This document shows, in pieces, positions 21,136 through 32,008 of a stretch of DNA of 64,000 nucleotides; positions within the stretch are counted from its first letter, which is position 1, and the number at the start of each line of letters is the position of its first letter. The translations under genes and the position numbers were made by a program. Where the stretch lies: contig OOIN01000008.1 in assembly GCA_900323505.1 (NCBI GenBank), forward strand, positions 496,001-560,000, written 5' to 3'. Source of the DNA: Ustilago trichophora (Eukaryota > Basidiomycota > Ustilaginomycetes > Ustilaginales > Ustilaginaceae). A model generated the notes under the pieces. That model made no database searches, was not told where the DNA came from, and saw only the letters and a list, made by a program, of their open reading frames with translations.

Positions 21136-23133
21136 ATGGCGCAGCAACTGCCTTCCAGAGTGCAGTCGACGCTCTCAACACTGCTGCTTTTGGCCCTGTC
21201 GGCCTTTTTGGCACCCGTGTCCTTTGCCATTTCGCTCTTCTTCTCGTTGACACACGCCGGTGCCAAGAAGCAGCATGCTCATCGTCTGCCATCGGCTGCT
21301 CTGAATGGACACTCTTCAGCAGCGTCGTCCGCCATTCAGCGCACGGTTCTGGTGAATGGAGCACGAATGCAAAAGTCGCTCGCCATCTGCCGAACTTTTG
21401 CCCGCAATGGCTGGCGTGTCATACTCGTAGAAGAGCAAGGTTGGGGCAATCTTGCAGCAACTCGCTTTTCCAATTCGGTTTCCAAGTTTCAACTGCTCCC
21501 CTCCTCATCCCTCCCCGCTAGCAAGACTTCGCTGTCCGAGAAAGGTGGGCGTCAAGTTACACCCTACATCGAAGCACTTGTCCAGATCGCGTTGAAAGAA
21601 AAAGTCGATCTCTTCTTCCCCTGTTCTGGAGCTGGTAGTACGGGGCAAGACGCCATCGCGGGCCAAATCCTTCTCGAACGAACCCACGGTCGCGTACGCA
21701 GCATGATTCAAACCCCCGAACTCGTCGAGGCTCTCCACGAAAAGGATCGATTCATCTCGCTGTTACAGCGTCTCGAGATGGCCGCACCACGCAGCGAGAT
21801 CGTCTTCTCCGTCGACGAAGCCATGTCCAAGCTGAAGAGTGACGGATATCCACGCTCGATCCTCAAATGCGCTGCCGAATTGGACGACATCGGAAGGGCC
21901 GATATGACTCTCTACCCTCTTCTCGATCCATCCACCGACGAACCCGATTGGGAACGCACGCGCAAACGACTTTCCAACCTCTCCATCCCACTTTGCGCAC
22001 GTACACCTTACATCCTGCAAGAATTCATCGGTGATCGAATCGATAAATCCCAACCGGCCCATCAAAGCAGCAAGCTGTCGAAAGCCTCGGAATGGTGTAC
22101 CCACGCAACGGTAGTAGATGGCAAATTGACAGCGTTCGTCTGCTGCCCGAGTAACGACATGTTGATGACGTACTATCCTGCCTCACATACCATTGTTGGT
22201 GAATTGGCGCTGAGGTGGACATCGACTTTTCTGTACCGATTGGAGAAGCTCGGACAGACCGGCAGCGAGTCTTCCATCCCCACGAGCCCGTTAACGCGCG
22301 ATATGCAGTGGAGTCGCGATACCCTGGTTGGGCGCTACGCTCCTGCAGAAGCGGGAATCACCGGTCAGTTTAGTATGGACTTTATCTACCAACCCGCTAC
22401 ATCGGATGGGCAGCAGTCTGAGCGTCTGGTTGCTATCGAATGCAATCCACGCGTCCATACCGCCATCTGCCTACTCGTCGGCAATCCAGCTCTCGGAGAA
22501 GCTCTCGTCCCCGCCTCTCTCTCCCGCAATGGTCCGGTCTGGGGCAACGGATCGAATGCGGAAAAAGTAGCAGAGATGGACGAAATGTCCTACCTCTCCT
22601 CCCTCTCCCTACCCGTTATGGAGTCTCCCCCCGAATCCCAGGTGGGCACACAAACCGATCTAGCGGCACTGACTCAATTACCCCCAACATGGGCTTCTGG
22701 CAGGATCCGATTCTACCATGCCAAATCGTTGCTCTCTCGAGCGTATACTTCGACCGATACTGCTCTACCGCAGAGTTGGATTGGGCACGATTTGCCGGCT
22801 CGCTTGCTACCCACTGCCTCGTTACTGTCTTCTTACTGGATCCAACGTCTGATGTGCCTGATCCATCCTCTGTGGGTCAAGCATGCGGAGGGTACGGCAG
22901 TTGGACAGATCATCACCATCCCCAAAACCCTTTCGGAAAGTACAGCATTCGACCTGGCTGCACCTGCCCCTTTACCACCATTCACAGATCCGAGTTTTGC
23001 CAAAGATGACCCGTGGCCCTTTTTCGCACTGTACCATTTGCAGTGGCCCCAACTGTTGCTGTGGCAGCTGGTGGTGAGGCGGAACAAGTGGTCGAGGATC
23101 AATGTCAGTACAGCACGCATTTTCGAGTGCTGA
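21136..23133 (+). CDS. MysC-like ATP-grasp ligase (mycosporine synthesis)
   Basis: Likely couples an amino acid to 4-deoxygadusol using ATP, giving a mycosporine. The 665-residue single-exon product has an N-terminal hydrophobic helix (about residues 13-38), then VLVNGARMQKSLAICRTFARN as in MysC pre-ATP-grasp domains, and VDLFFPCSGAGS. The ATP-grasp core contains LKCAAELDDIGRADMTLYPL, PYILQEFIGD, WCTHATVVDGKLTAFVCCPS, GQFSMDFIY and the metal-binding E435-CNPRVH. The C-terminus (DPWPFFALYHLQWPQLLLWQ, then KWSRINVSTARIFE) mirrors the unusual cyanobacterial MysC tail, so membrane association is probable. It is about 200 residues longer than cyanobacterial MysC, mainly through insertions. The cyclase gene at the left edge belongs to the same pathway. 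Confidence 0.88.
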   Translation: MAQQLPSRVQSTLSTLLLLALSAFLAPVSFAISLFFSLTHAGAKKQHAHRLPSAALNGHSSAASSAIQRTVLVNGARMQKSLAICRTFARNGWRVILVEEQGWGNLAATRFSNSVSKFQLLPSSSLPASKTSLSEKGGRQVTPYIEALVQIALKEKVDLFFPCSGAGSTGQDAIAGQILLERTHGRVRSMIQTPELVEALHEKDRFISLLQRLEMAAPRSEIVFSVDEAMSKLKSDGYPRSILKCAAELDDIGRADMTLYPLLDPSTDEPDWERTRKRLSNLSIPLCARTPYILQEFIGDRIDKSQPAHQSSKLSKASEWCTHATVVDGKLTAFVCCPSNDMLMTYYPASHTIVGELALRWTSTFLYRLEKLGQTGSESSIPTSPLTRDMQWSRDTLVGRYAPAEAGITGQFSMDFIYQPATSDGQQSERLVAIECNPRVHTAICLLVGNPALGEALVPASLSRNGPVWGNGSNAEKVAEMDEMSYLSSLSLPVMESPPESQVGTQTDLAALTQLPPTWASGRIRFYHAKSLLSRAYTSTDTALPQSWIGHDLPARLLPTASLLSSYWIQRLMCLIHPLWVKHAEGTAVGQIITIPKTLSESTAFDLAAPAPLPPFTDPSFAKDDPWPFFALYHLQWPQLLLWQLVVRRNKWSRINVSTARIFEC

Positions 23134-23848
23134 AAAAGTCAACACTTCACACACATGCCCTACCAGACCCCTCGATTCACATCGTTTTTACAGCACATAT
23201 CGAAATCTTCCAGAGACAATATCATCGCTTGTCGTTGGTGTGTACAAATCTTTTCCGCAGCACAACTCTGCGCTTGGTGAAGGGCTGTCACTACAAGTCG
23301 ATTTGCAAGGAGATGTGGATAAGAAAGTGCAAATAGACTCTTTGGTCGTGGATGTAGCTGTGCAAAAAAAACGCAGCTTACTCTTAGAGTGTACAGTATC
23401 GAAGTTGCTCACTGGGTGTACAAGGATGACAACTTGTCCGTTGTAAGCAGGTGTTTAGAGGAGAGGAGGGTAGAGGTTTTCTCGGGGTTGAAAGATGCGG
23501 TCGGTTGCTGCAGGAAGGGAATGGATGAATGTTGTTGGTGTTGAAGCCATGATTTGAGGGGAGAGTGATGTTGTGGTGGTTGGAGAGGTTGTTTTACTGT
23601 AGCTTCGGGGGTGATGGCGATTCTTCACTGTAAGGGGTTATCCGTCAATGAAAGGGGGACAGACTCTAAACCGTCGGTAATGAGGAGGCAAAATTCTTGT
23701 TGAGCGCAATAAGAAGTCGTACAATACACAAGTTTAGCTTCCTTAAACGACATACTGTCTGATGTTCTTGTTTCATCAACCTTGCTAAACATGAGATACG
23801 ACAACAAACCAACAATGTGAGAATCGTTGCTCACCCTCCTTGTTTCAC
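23134..23848. other. Convergent 3' spacer ATP-grasp / IML1
   Basis: 715 bp between converging genes. It contains TACAGTA at 23392 and TACTGTA at 23595; nothing else stands out. Confidence 0.5.
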
Positions 23849-26800
23849 TCAGTCCTTCCTCTCCAATGGAGCCATCGCCATGGTCAAAGCCGCGATCACC
23901 CCTTCTCTTGCCATCGCTGATCCACCTGCACTTGAATGTTGACTACCCTGTCTACTCTTCCCCCTACCCGCACCACCTCCATTATCCCCGTGTTGCTGAT
24001 GATGAACCATCATCCCCCTCACATACTCCTTTGCCAACTCTTCCCGTTCCATCTCCTCCTTTTCCACCTGAAGCAGCTGGGCCAATACCTTTCTGTAGAA
24101 TCTTTCCAGCTCTTCCCTGTCGGAGCAGAACGTGGTTAGTTCGAGCCGAAGCTTATCGGCATCGGCCGGAGTATCTTGCAGTTGCTGGGCTCTAGAGGGA
24201 GGAGGATGGGGTCTACCGCCGGTACCGCCGGATCCACCGTGATGACTATGACTGTTGAACAACCGATTGTTGAGCCACAAAAACCCATCCAAGCCTCCTA
24301 AAACCTGCACAAACGCTACACCGCTCCTATGAACAAACTGGGAATACTCAAACTCGTTCGGCCGGCTACTGTACGTAATCTCCACCTCCTTCGGATACCT
24401 TCCGCTCGCCTCCTGATCCAGAACAAACCCAAACTTGCGCAGCAGCGCATATTCGAACCACAACTCGCCCAGCGTACCCCGCGGCAATCTGCCACGATAC
24501 ATCTCGGGACTCGGCGGAGGCAAAGCCAGCTCAATCTGCACCGGGGCTTGGAACGGGTTATGCAGCGATACGTCTTTGATTTGGCCGATGGGCGCTTCGA
24601 TAAGGCGCAGGCCGTAGCGCTCGAGCGTGCGCGTCCATGATTGGACGGTATCCTCGATGAATCGGGCGGAGGTGGATAGCCAGTGGATTTGAAAGTTGAA
24701 GCCGTTGGCTGGGTTGTGCGCAATGTCGTGATGGAGGAATGCTACTTCGGCACGGTCGGAGCGACGACCGGGATCAACATCGATAACGATGCTGCGGGAG
24801 AGCTGCACTTTCTTCTTCTTCTTTGCGATGCCCGCCGAAGACATGGTGAGCGAGGATGGATGCGGGTAATGCGCCGAAGAATTGCGAGAGTGTCCACCTG
24901 CCGAAGATCGAGAACTGGTCGGTGCAGCAGTAGTATTCCCACCGGAACTGCCTCCCTTCTCACCAGCAGCTTCGTTTGAAGAAGTCCTTCGTCCCTCTGC
25001 CGAGTTCAAGCCCGAATGGTGACTACTCGAATGAACGAGCGGCCTGATGGGCGTCTCTTTCTCCGCAAAAGACCCTCTCTGACTTTCCGATCCCCTGAAC
25101 CATCCTTTCGGCCCTCGCGTACCAGCATACTCGCTCCTGAGCCTATAAAAGTAATGACCATCCAAGAATCCATGCGCCTTGTGGACATGTTCGAACAGTC
25201 CGTCCTCCATCAATCGTATACCCCATTCAACCGCATCCTCCCTCGATCGCACATCGGTATACTCGCTACACATCCACGTCACCATGTCTGCACCGGTGAA
25301 CGTGTCCGAGTACAGCATCCTATGCCAGATCCTATCGTTGATCACCAGTCCACCCGAACGCATGTCTTTGGCGACAGCATCCAGCGCACGTCCCGAGAGC
25401 GCCTTGTGGAGACGCTTCTTGGACGATGCCGACTGCGCGCGCTGCTTGGCATTCTCTTCAGCAAGCTGCTTCATGAAGTCTTCGTCTTGCAGCGACATGG
25501 CTGGGTCCAGAGATGTCGGCAAGAATCGCTGAACGTGCGTCTGATCTCGCTCCTCTTTGCTACGCACGAATCTCGCTCGGTGGAACAGCTCTGCCAACTT
25601 ATCCGTTCCAATCAGTCGAATCTCTTCATCATCCAGATCTTCGCCCGTTGGCGCCTTCATCGGCGGAGGAGACCCCTCTGAAGGCACCAGCACAAACCGC
25701 GTGCGCCAGTACCTCAGCGACTCGACAAACTTTTCATCCACATACCCAGCGATCAGCGAGTCCAGATAGGTCCAGTTGTAACTCGCTGAATCGGGATAGT
25801 TGAAGCGCGCCTTGACCGTCTGATATCCAGGCAAGTGTCGCGGCCAGATACAGCACTCGTAGTCGATCGGATCCGTCGAGTAATCCGTATTGCGCACATA
25901 CCGCTTGACGTTGATCGCCGACGTCGACCTGTCATAAGAGATGCGATGGATCTGGTTGGTAACGCTGAGGAAGATCGGATTGCCCGTCGCAAGGTTCCCT
26001 GGCTGGAGCAGCTCTGACGGCCATCGTAGCGTAAAGTGTTTTGGATCGACGAGTTTGCGACTCGACACAGCACGCGTCTGTTTGCTAGCTGGCACGATAA
26101 ACTGATAACCCTGAGCCAACCTGTGATATGCCATCTCTCTAAGCACAGCCAGAGCTGGATGTGTCGAGCTCGACTTCTTCAGCAAGAACGAAGCCGTCTC
26201 TGCCGAAATCGATGTCGTATGAGGATGCTCGCTCCACATCGCGGCCAGATCGCTCTCCGTTGGCAGATACAACGTAGTCAACGGCAGACACGCAGGAGTC
26301 GTCATCGACCGCCACTTGACCGCATGATGATTCAACCTCCTCGGGAAGAGATGCTGCCATCGGAGCAACTGCGATGTGCTGTTCTTCAGATTCTTGCTCG
26401 GATTGGACGGATTGACCAGCGTCTGCTTCTCGACCTGTGCCCGCTGAGCATACTTTTGTCGAGCTTCTTCCTCTTCGAGCTGCTGTTCGTACGCTTCCTG
26501 ATCGCGGAGGATCTTCTCTTCAGCCTCCTGTTCTTGCCTTGTTCGTGGCGTAGCCTGTGCAGGAATCTTGATGGGAGCCGGACTCGACGACTCGTGCACG
26601 GATAGCAACGACGAGGTGCGTGTCAAGCGACCTGGCGTCTGTTGCTTGCGAACTGGACTCTTGTCCTTACCGGATCCACCGGCCTGTTGCCGCAGTTGTG
26701 CGCTCAACACCTCCTGCATGCTGCGCGTTGCGGGCGTTGAAAAGTCCTTGGCGCCCTCGTCATCCTCAGCATCGCCCGATCGCTCTGCTGCTGCGGCTCG

Positions 26801-29452
26801 TGACGGCGTCGCGCCAGTCAACGTCTTCCACAACCAGCTGTATCCTTTCGGTTTGGACTGCAGTGGAGACCTGAGCGAGCTGACGCTGTCATCTGCCTCG
26901 CTCCGCTTACTCGCCACCTCATCCAGCGCATCCTCGTCGAATGCATGCGAAGTCGCCGACAGCACTGCATCAGTCGACGCCACCAGCGCTTTGGCTTTCC
27001 CGATTGGTTCCAAGGGCAAGAATCCACGTGAAAAGGTATTGACCGAGCGAATCGACCCGGCCCGCGACTTGGGCTTGGAGCTGGTCGAGGTGACGATTTG
27101 CGACACCGGCCTGGCTAGCGGTGGCCTCGAAACCGTTTCTTCCAGCACGGTGAAACGCGGCTTTGTCGGAGAAGGTGGCGCCGACCCATCTCTCTCCGGC
27201 TCTTCTTCACGGAAAGACGCCTCTCGGCCCAACCTCGAAGCCCGAGTTGGAAGACCAGCCGGTCTGACAGCACTGACCTTGCCAGGCGAGACAGAAGAAG
27301 CTGCCGAGTTCGCATTCGTAATCGGTGCTGTGCCGTAGCCAGAGCTGGGATTACGACGCAGACCAGGCCTGTCGAACGGCCTGTGCATATCACTCGTAGC
27401 CGGGCTATCGATGGTGGCGCTGGCGCTTGCGCCCGACGTCAGCAGCTTGACAGCCGGAGGCTTGACATGGGGCGCGACGTCTCTAAAGACATCGTGATCG
27501 AAGCGCTCCCTTGCGATACGTCTCTGCTGCTTTGGTGACAGCCCAACGAGCGCCAGATCCGACATTTCGCTATTTCGAGGCTCGGACAAGAACCCTGAGC
27601 TAGAAGGCCCGATGTACCGCGGCAGATAGAACGAGGACTGCATCGAAGACGCCTTGTTCACCGGCTTGAGATCGAGATACGGAATAGCGATATCCGAGAT
27701 CTGGTTCTCCATGATACCCATCATCTGCACCTCGTACATCTTGCAACGAGGCACGAAACGGTCAGCGCGGAAAGGCTTGTCCTGTTGCAAATTGTAGAAG
27801 CTGCAATCGATCCAGTGTGGCATCGAGTAGAAATCTTCTTCCTCTTCGATGGGCTTCTTGGAGTCAAAGTAAAGCGGATCTGGCGGGTTGGCAGCCGCCG
27901 CACTCGACGCAGCCAGACGCGACGATGAATGTCGCGAAAGCAAAGGCGGCTGACCAGGCCTGTGCACCGTCATCCCCGGCCCTGCACCAGGAGCAGGTCT
28001 ACGCTGGGAGCGATTGTTGCCTGCCTGACTTTTCTTGAGCTCGCTCGGATCGGGATAATGCGACTTGAAATGGAAAAGAGGCACCGAGTGCAGCGGCATC
28101 TTGGTCAGGCAGACCAAATCCAAGCCTGTACCATTCTCGATCATGCGCTCCGTTGTGATACGCAGCAGCTTCTTGTCGACATCGAAGTGACCCGTGCCTG
28201 CAGTGACGAAGACCATCGATAGACCGGTGCGGTTCAGATCTCGATCGATGTAATGCTCGTCGAAGGGGTTGAGCGCCAAATTGATAGCTTCGAGGAGATT
28301 GCCTTCGTAGGAGTACGAAAGTCGTCCGGCCATGTGAACGCGTTCTCGAATCAACTCGGCGTGAAGCTCCTCGTGCGAAGCTGCTGGACCCGAGATAGGT
28401 CTACGCAGCAACAGGATATCGTGCTGGAAGCGGAAGAACTCTTCCTTGAGCGTAGTCATGACTGCATCCCAGTTGCAGTTGGATTCGAGATCGACGACGA
28501 CCTTGTAGTAGTCGATATAGTATCTGCCCCTCCAATCCTGGCGAATGGGGCCTTCGAGCATGTGCAGCTCTGCTTCGTCGTAGTGGACCCTCGCAAACAG
28601 TATCACCGTAAGAATGTGATTCGTGGGTACGGACTTCCATCGGCGCAAAAGCTCAGGGATGAATCCCTGCAGCGCCTTCTCGTAGTAGATTTCTCCATCT
28701 TCGTCAAACTCCCACATCTCCCTGGATAGCTGAATGAAGAGGTTGTACTTTGCCGATTCGGAACGAAAGATAGCTTTTGTCGAAGCAGAGACATATCCAC
28801 TCGTCACCTTTTTCTCCTTGATAAAGATGCGACCTATCGTAGCCCTGACACTACCCGCCAGCGTCACCTTCTGACCGCAGTAGACGCAGGTATCCTCCAG
28901 GTTCTGGAAGACTCTCCACATCTCTGCCCTACCCACGTACTGATCTCGAAAGTAGAGCTCGACATGATCGATGGTAAAGTCATCCTTGGAGACGCGCGAG
29001 AGGACAGCTTCGGCACGATTGTAAAAGCCATAGTTGTTGGCGATGTTTTTCGAGACGCTGATCTGGAGTTGGGGCTGACGGGCGATAAAGTCGGCATCGG
29101 CGGTGGCTTGGGCCGCACGAAAGACGAATGTGGCCTTTGTCGAGAACTTGCGGATACGGTCCTTGGGGCCAAACTTGATGTTGTTGTGTGGCAATCTGGA
29201 TCCTACGGGTAAGGTGAGCTGGAGAAGCTCGGCTTCGGTGACGCGGGGGAGAGAGTATTCGGGGTTGAGGACGACTTCGTTGCGGGAAAAGTTGGGTGGG
29301 TCGTGGGTCCATAGTGTGATAGGACGGTCGTTGATCTGAGGACGTTGTTGGCGTGTAGATGAGGAGGAGGAATGGCGACGATCGCTGGTGCTGCTAAAGC
29401 GGTCTACGCTGAGCGAAGTCGCCCTGCTGCTGGAAGGGTATTGAGGTGCCAT
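23849..29452 (-). CDS. IML1: IML1 / DEPDC5, GATOR1 (SEACIT) subunit
   Basis: GAP-complex subunit at the vacuolar membrane that inhibits TORC1 when amino acids are low. The single 1,867-codon exon is within the range of long fungal IML1. The N-terminal IML1 domain starts near residue 40 ([20 protein letters not shown]) and includes VQLFIQ-like and [19 protein letters not shown] stretches and [16 protein letters not shown] Ser/Pro-rich disordered centre (about 640-1010) with a Gln/Glu-rich coil follows. Then come the conserved [13 protein letters not shown] and a DEP domain near residues 1365-1445 ([44 protein letters not shown]). The C-terminal domain contains [22 protein letters not shown]1, its divergent neighbour, is unrelated in role. 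Confidence 0.94.
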   Translation of the reverse strand: MAPQYPSSSRATSLSVDRFSSTSDRRHSSSSSTRQQRPQINDRPITLWTHDPPNFSRNEVVLNPEYSLPRVTEAELLQLTLPVGSRLPHNNIKFGPKDRIRKFSTKATFVFRAAQATADADFIARQPQLQISVSKNIANNYGFYNRAEAVLSRVSKDDFTIDHVELYFRDQYVGRAEMWRVFQNLEDTCVYCGQKVTLAGSVRATIGRIFIKEKKVTSGYVSASTKAIFRSESAKYNLFIQLSREMWEFDEDGEIYYEKALQGFIPELLRRWKSVPTNHILTVILFARVHYDEAELHMLEGPIRQDWRGRYYIDYYKVVVDLESNCNWDAVMTTLKEEFFRFQHDILLLRRPISGPAASHEELHAELIRERVHMAGRLSYSYEGNLLEAINLALNPFDEHYIDRDLNRTGLSMVFVTAGTGHFDVDKKLLRITTERMIENGTGLDLVCLTKMPLHSVPLFHFKSHYPDPSELKKSQAGNNRSQRRPAPGAGPGMTVHRPGQPPLLSRHSSSRLAASSAAAANPPDPLYFDSKKPIEEEEDFYSMPHWIDCSFYNLQQDKPFRADRFVPRCKMYEVQMMGIMENQISDIAIPYLDLKPVNKASSMQSSFYLPRYIGPSSSGFLSEPRNSEMSDLALVGLSPKQQRRIARERFDHDVFRDVAPHVKPPAVKLLTSGASASATIDSPATSDMHRPFDRPGLRRNPSSGYGTAPITNANSAASSVSPGKVSAVRPAGLPTRASRLGREASFREEEPERDGSAPPSPTKPRFTVLEETVSRPPLARPVSQIVTSTSSKPKSRAGSIRSVNTFSRGFLPLEPIGKAKALVASTDAVLSATSHAFDEDALDEVASKRSEADDSVSSLRSPLQSKPKGYSWLWKTLTGATPSRAAAAERSGDAEDDEGAKDFSTPATRSMQEVLSAQLRQQAGGSGKDKSPVRKQQTPGRLTRTSSLLSVHESSSPAPIKIPAQATPRTRQEQEAEEKILRDQEAYEQQLEEEEARQKYAQRAQVEKQTLVNPSNPSKNLKNSTSQLLRWQHLFPRRLNHHAVKWRSMTTPACLPLTTLYLPTESDLAAMWSEHPHTTSISAETASFLLKKSSSTHPALAVLREMAYHRLAQGYQFIVPASKQTRAVSSRKLVDPKHFTLRWPSELLQPGNLATGNPIFLSVTNQIHRISYDRSTSAINVKRYVRNTDYSTDPIDYECCIWPRHLPGYQTVKARFNYPDSASYNWTYLDSLIAGYVDEKFVESLRYWRTRFVLVPSEGSPPPMKAPTGEDLDDEEIRLIGTDKLAELFHRARFVRSKEERDQTHVQRFLPTSLDPAMSLQDEDFMKQLAEENAKQRAQSASSKKRLHKALSGRALDAVAKDMRSGGLVINDRIWHRMLYSDTFTGADMVTWMCSEYTDVRSREDAVEWGIRLMEDGLFEHVHKAHGFLDGHYFYRLRSEYAGTRGPKGWFRGSESQRGSFAEKETPIRPLVHSSSHHSGLNSAEGRRTSSNEAAGEKGGSSGGNTTAAPTSSRSSAGGHSRNSSAHYPHPSSLTMSSAGIAKKKKKVQLSRSIVIDVDPGRRSDRAEVAFLHHDIAHNPANGFNFQIHWLSTSARFIEDTVQSWTRTLERYGLRLIEAPIGQIKDVSLHNPFQAPVQIELALPPPSPEMYRGRLPRGTLGELWFEYALLRKFGFVLDQEASGRYPKEVEITYSSRPNEFEYSQFVHRSGVAFVQVLGGLDGFLWLNNRLFNSHSHHGGSGGTGGRPHPPPSRAQQLQDTPADADKLRLELTTFCSDREELERFYRKVLAQLLQVEKEEMEREELAKEYVRGMMVHHQQHGDNGGGAGRGKSRQGSQHSSAGGSAMAREGVIAALTMAMAPLERKD

Positions 29453-30048
29453 TGTGGCGGTAGCATATACGCGGCTATGGCCCAGCTGAGCAGAAGGTAG
29501 GGTGAGATGTCGGCAGGCTTTTGATTCAAGCTACGACGTTTTCAGCCGAGCGTGGTGATGGTTGTGTTGGAGCCTAGCATATCGATACAGTAGAAAGAAA
29601 GGATGGTGATGATGGTGGTTGCGTTGAATGAAGCGCATACAGCGGGACCCTACCGAATTGAGCCACTTTGCCAGAAACACAGCCTCGGATCTTGGGTTGT
29701 CCTGCACTTCTGCAGCGGAGATAGGAAGCTTGTCCTTCGGCCTTTGTACCGTTCGGTCTCTGCTGATTTGGAGGAATGGTGTGACAATAGAGAACAGCGA
29801 GAAAGCCTAAGCATAACTACAAGTTGAGCTACTACTTGATTGATCAATGCGGGCAGCATCGGCGGTTTGCCACCCGATATGTGCTTGTGCAACCCCGATA
29901 TATGAATTGTGCCGAGCTTGTTTTTGTTTTTGTGCGAGGGCATCTCTCCAACACCAACACCATCCTAAAGCCTTCCCTCGTTTCCTGTCCTTTCCTTTTT
30001 CTTTCCTTCTAAGCAGTCTGCGCTCAACCAACCTCTCACGCACACAGT
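29453..30048. promoter_or_regulatory. Bidirectional spacer IML1 / AUR1
   Basis: 596 bp containing both promoters, with TACAGTA at 29586 and a pyrimidine-rich AUR1 leader (about 29950-30010). No factor site is asserted. Confidence 0.5.
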
Positions 30049-31533
30049 ATGGCCGGCTCATCAGGCCCGCGCCTCGCACCAGGTGCACCAAATGCCAATC
30101 ATCCTCAACATGCCGTCTTCCAACTACCCCACAAAGCCAGACTCTACCTCCCCTCCTGGCTCCACTACCTCCTCTCTCGCATCCTTGCCGCTGCAACCCG
30201 TCTCAACTTCTCCACTTCCATACGAGAAAACCTCGATCGTTTCCGTGCATGGTCGCCGAGCAAAGGAGAACGCTTCAAACACTCTTTCCTCCTCTTTATC
30301 GCCTGCTTCTCCCTCTTTGTCATGGAATCCCCCGCGTTTCCTTACAAACTCATCATCCCCGCACTCTACACTACCACCCTCCTCTTCCCCATCACTTCGC
30401 AATTCTTCCTTCCAGCCGCTCCCATCTTCGCCTGGTTGATCCTCTTCTACTCGTGCAAGTTTATCCCCGCCAACTTGCGACCGCATATCTGGGTCTCGGT
30501 GCTACCGACGCTCGAAACCATCTGGTATGGCGCAAACATCAGCGATATCTTGACACAGTTCGGTCACCCAGTGCTGGATATACTGGCTTGGTTGCCATAT
30601 GGTGTACTGCACTTTGCAGCGCCGTTCTTTGTCGCTGCTTTCCTGTTTGTCTTTGCACCTCCCGGATCGGTAAAGGTGTTTGCACAGGCTTTTGGATTCA
30701 TGATGCTGACCGGGGTCATGATTCAGATCGTATTTCCATGTGCACCACCTTGGTACGAATTGCGCGAGGGTCTCACACCTGCCAACTATGGTATGCGAGG
30801 ATCGCCCGCTGGTCTGGCCCGAATCGACGCCTTGTTCCACTCGCACGGATATACGCTCACCTTCACCGGCGCACCTATGGTCTTTGGTGCTTTCCCATCG
30901 CTCCATGCAGGGAATGCCACCATGAAAGCTCTGTTTTGCAGCTACTTTTTCCCCGTCGTTGTCAAGATCGGTCGGTTGAGATTGGACGCCAGGGTTCTCT
31001 ACTGGACCTATTGCTTTGTCCTCTACTGGAGCACCATGTATTTGATGCATCATTATCTGATCGATCTGGTGGCAGGCGCTTCTTTGGCAACGTTTTGCTT
31101 TTACTTTTTCCTCACCGACCCCATCCGCGAAGCTATGGAACAACGTTATCCCTATCGCAACTCTGCTGCTGCTCCTACCAGCGCAGCACCACCGAGCAAT
31201 CGTCCCGATCAAGCCTTCGCATCCATAGCGAGCTCCACGCTAGAATCCTCCATCGCCCTCGATACAATTCGAAGCAACGGTGGTGCACCCTACATCACAT
31301 CTCAAGGCGGTATCAATGGCGATGTTGAATCCCAGAAGAAATCTTCCAACCCCGCACCCGAGGTCATCTTTTCCATCGACGACTCTGCCTCTTCAGCCGC
31401 AGATGGCGATATCGCAGGCTCGTCAGCAGAAGAGGAAAAGAGAAAGAGGGATGCAGCCGCCTTGTTGGCCAGAACCAAATCTCCAGTTCAACGTGTTCGT
31501 TCACCTGCGGTCAAGAACGACGACAATGCCTGA
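30049..31533 (+). CDS. AUR1: Inositol phosphorylceramide synthase catalytic subunit
   Basis: Golgi enzyme that moves phosphoinositol from phosphatidylinositol to ceramide; essential in fungi and the target of aureobasidin A. 494 residues in one exon. It has multiple hydrophobic spans (for example FLLFIACFSLFVME, LIIPALYTTTLLFPI, VLHFAAPFFVAAFLFVFAPP) and the PAP2-type catalytic motifs GSPAGLAR (about 251), FGAFPSLHAGNA with the catalytic His (about 280) and YLMHHYLIDLVAG (about 330). The family segment CAPPWYE is present. A hydrophilic Ser/Ala-rich tail after residue 360 is longer than in yeast and may be regulatory. The start has an AGTATGG context and no competing upstream ATG nearby. Confidence 0.96.
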   Translation: MAGSSGPRLAPGAPNANHPQHAVFQLPHKARLYLPSWLHYLLSRILAAATRLNFSTSIRENLDRFRAWSPSKGERFKHSFLLFIACFSLFVMESPAFPYKLIIPALYTTTLLFPITSQFFLPAAPIFAWLILFYSCKFIPANLRPHIWVSVLPTLETIWYGANISDILTQFGHPVLDILAWLPYGVLHFAAPFFVAAFLFVFAPPGSVKVFAQAFGFMMLTGVMIQIVFPCAPPWYELREGLTPANYGMRGSPAGLARIDALFHSHGYTLTFTGAPMVFGAFPSLHAGNATMKALFCSYFFPVVVKIGRLRLDARVLYWTYCFVLYWSTMYLMHHYLIDLVAGASLATFCFYFFLTDPIREAMEQRYPYRNSAAAPTSAAPPSNRPDQAFASIASSTLESSIALDTIRSNGGAPYITSQGGINGDVESQKKSSNPAPEVIFSIDDSASSAADGDIAGSSAEEEKRKRDAAALLARTKSPVQRVRSPAVKNDDNA

Positions 31534-32008
31534 TCGACCAAACAAAGAGGAGAAGCAACCCAACACAAACCAGACAAAAGACTGCTCTCTTTTATAGATA
31601 CGCTTGTGCGAGGCCCAAGATGCTCGTCTCGTTACTGTCTTAGATTAAAACAAAAGTTCTTGCTATGTTATGGACACAACATGCCAGCGTTGGAAACTCT
31701 CACCTTTGTACAACTATTCTCCATCTCAAAAGCTCCATTTGTACAAGAACGCATTTCATTATCTCCTCAAATTCGCTCAAAGGACGAAAAGACAGAGAGA
31801 CGAACAACGAAACTCACCAACAAAGAAGCATCTCTTTCACCAGATCTCCATCACCCAAGCCTCGTTGAGATAGCACGTACACTGAACAAATTGCGAGCGT
31901 AAAAGCGAGAAGATACATACAAACGGATGCAAAAAAACCAACATGAGGATCGAGTTACGATTCGGTTCTTCACCTTTTCGAGGGGCGAGATTGTGATTTG
32001 CCGTGGGA
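31534..32008. other. Convergent 3' spacer AUR1 / HAM1-like
   Basis: 475 bp, A-rich in the middle (about 31760-31830). No gene or repeat recognised. Confidence 0.5.

Noticed and set aside
29847..31328. 493-codon alternative frame over AUR1
   Set aside because: Cys/His/Arg-rich, no domain, while AUR1 motifs in the other frame are unmistakable.
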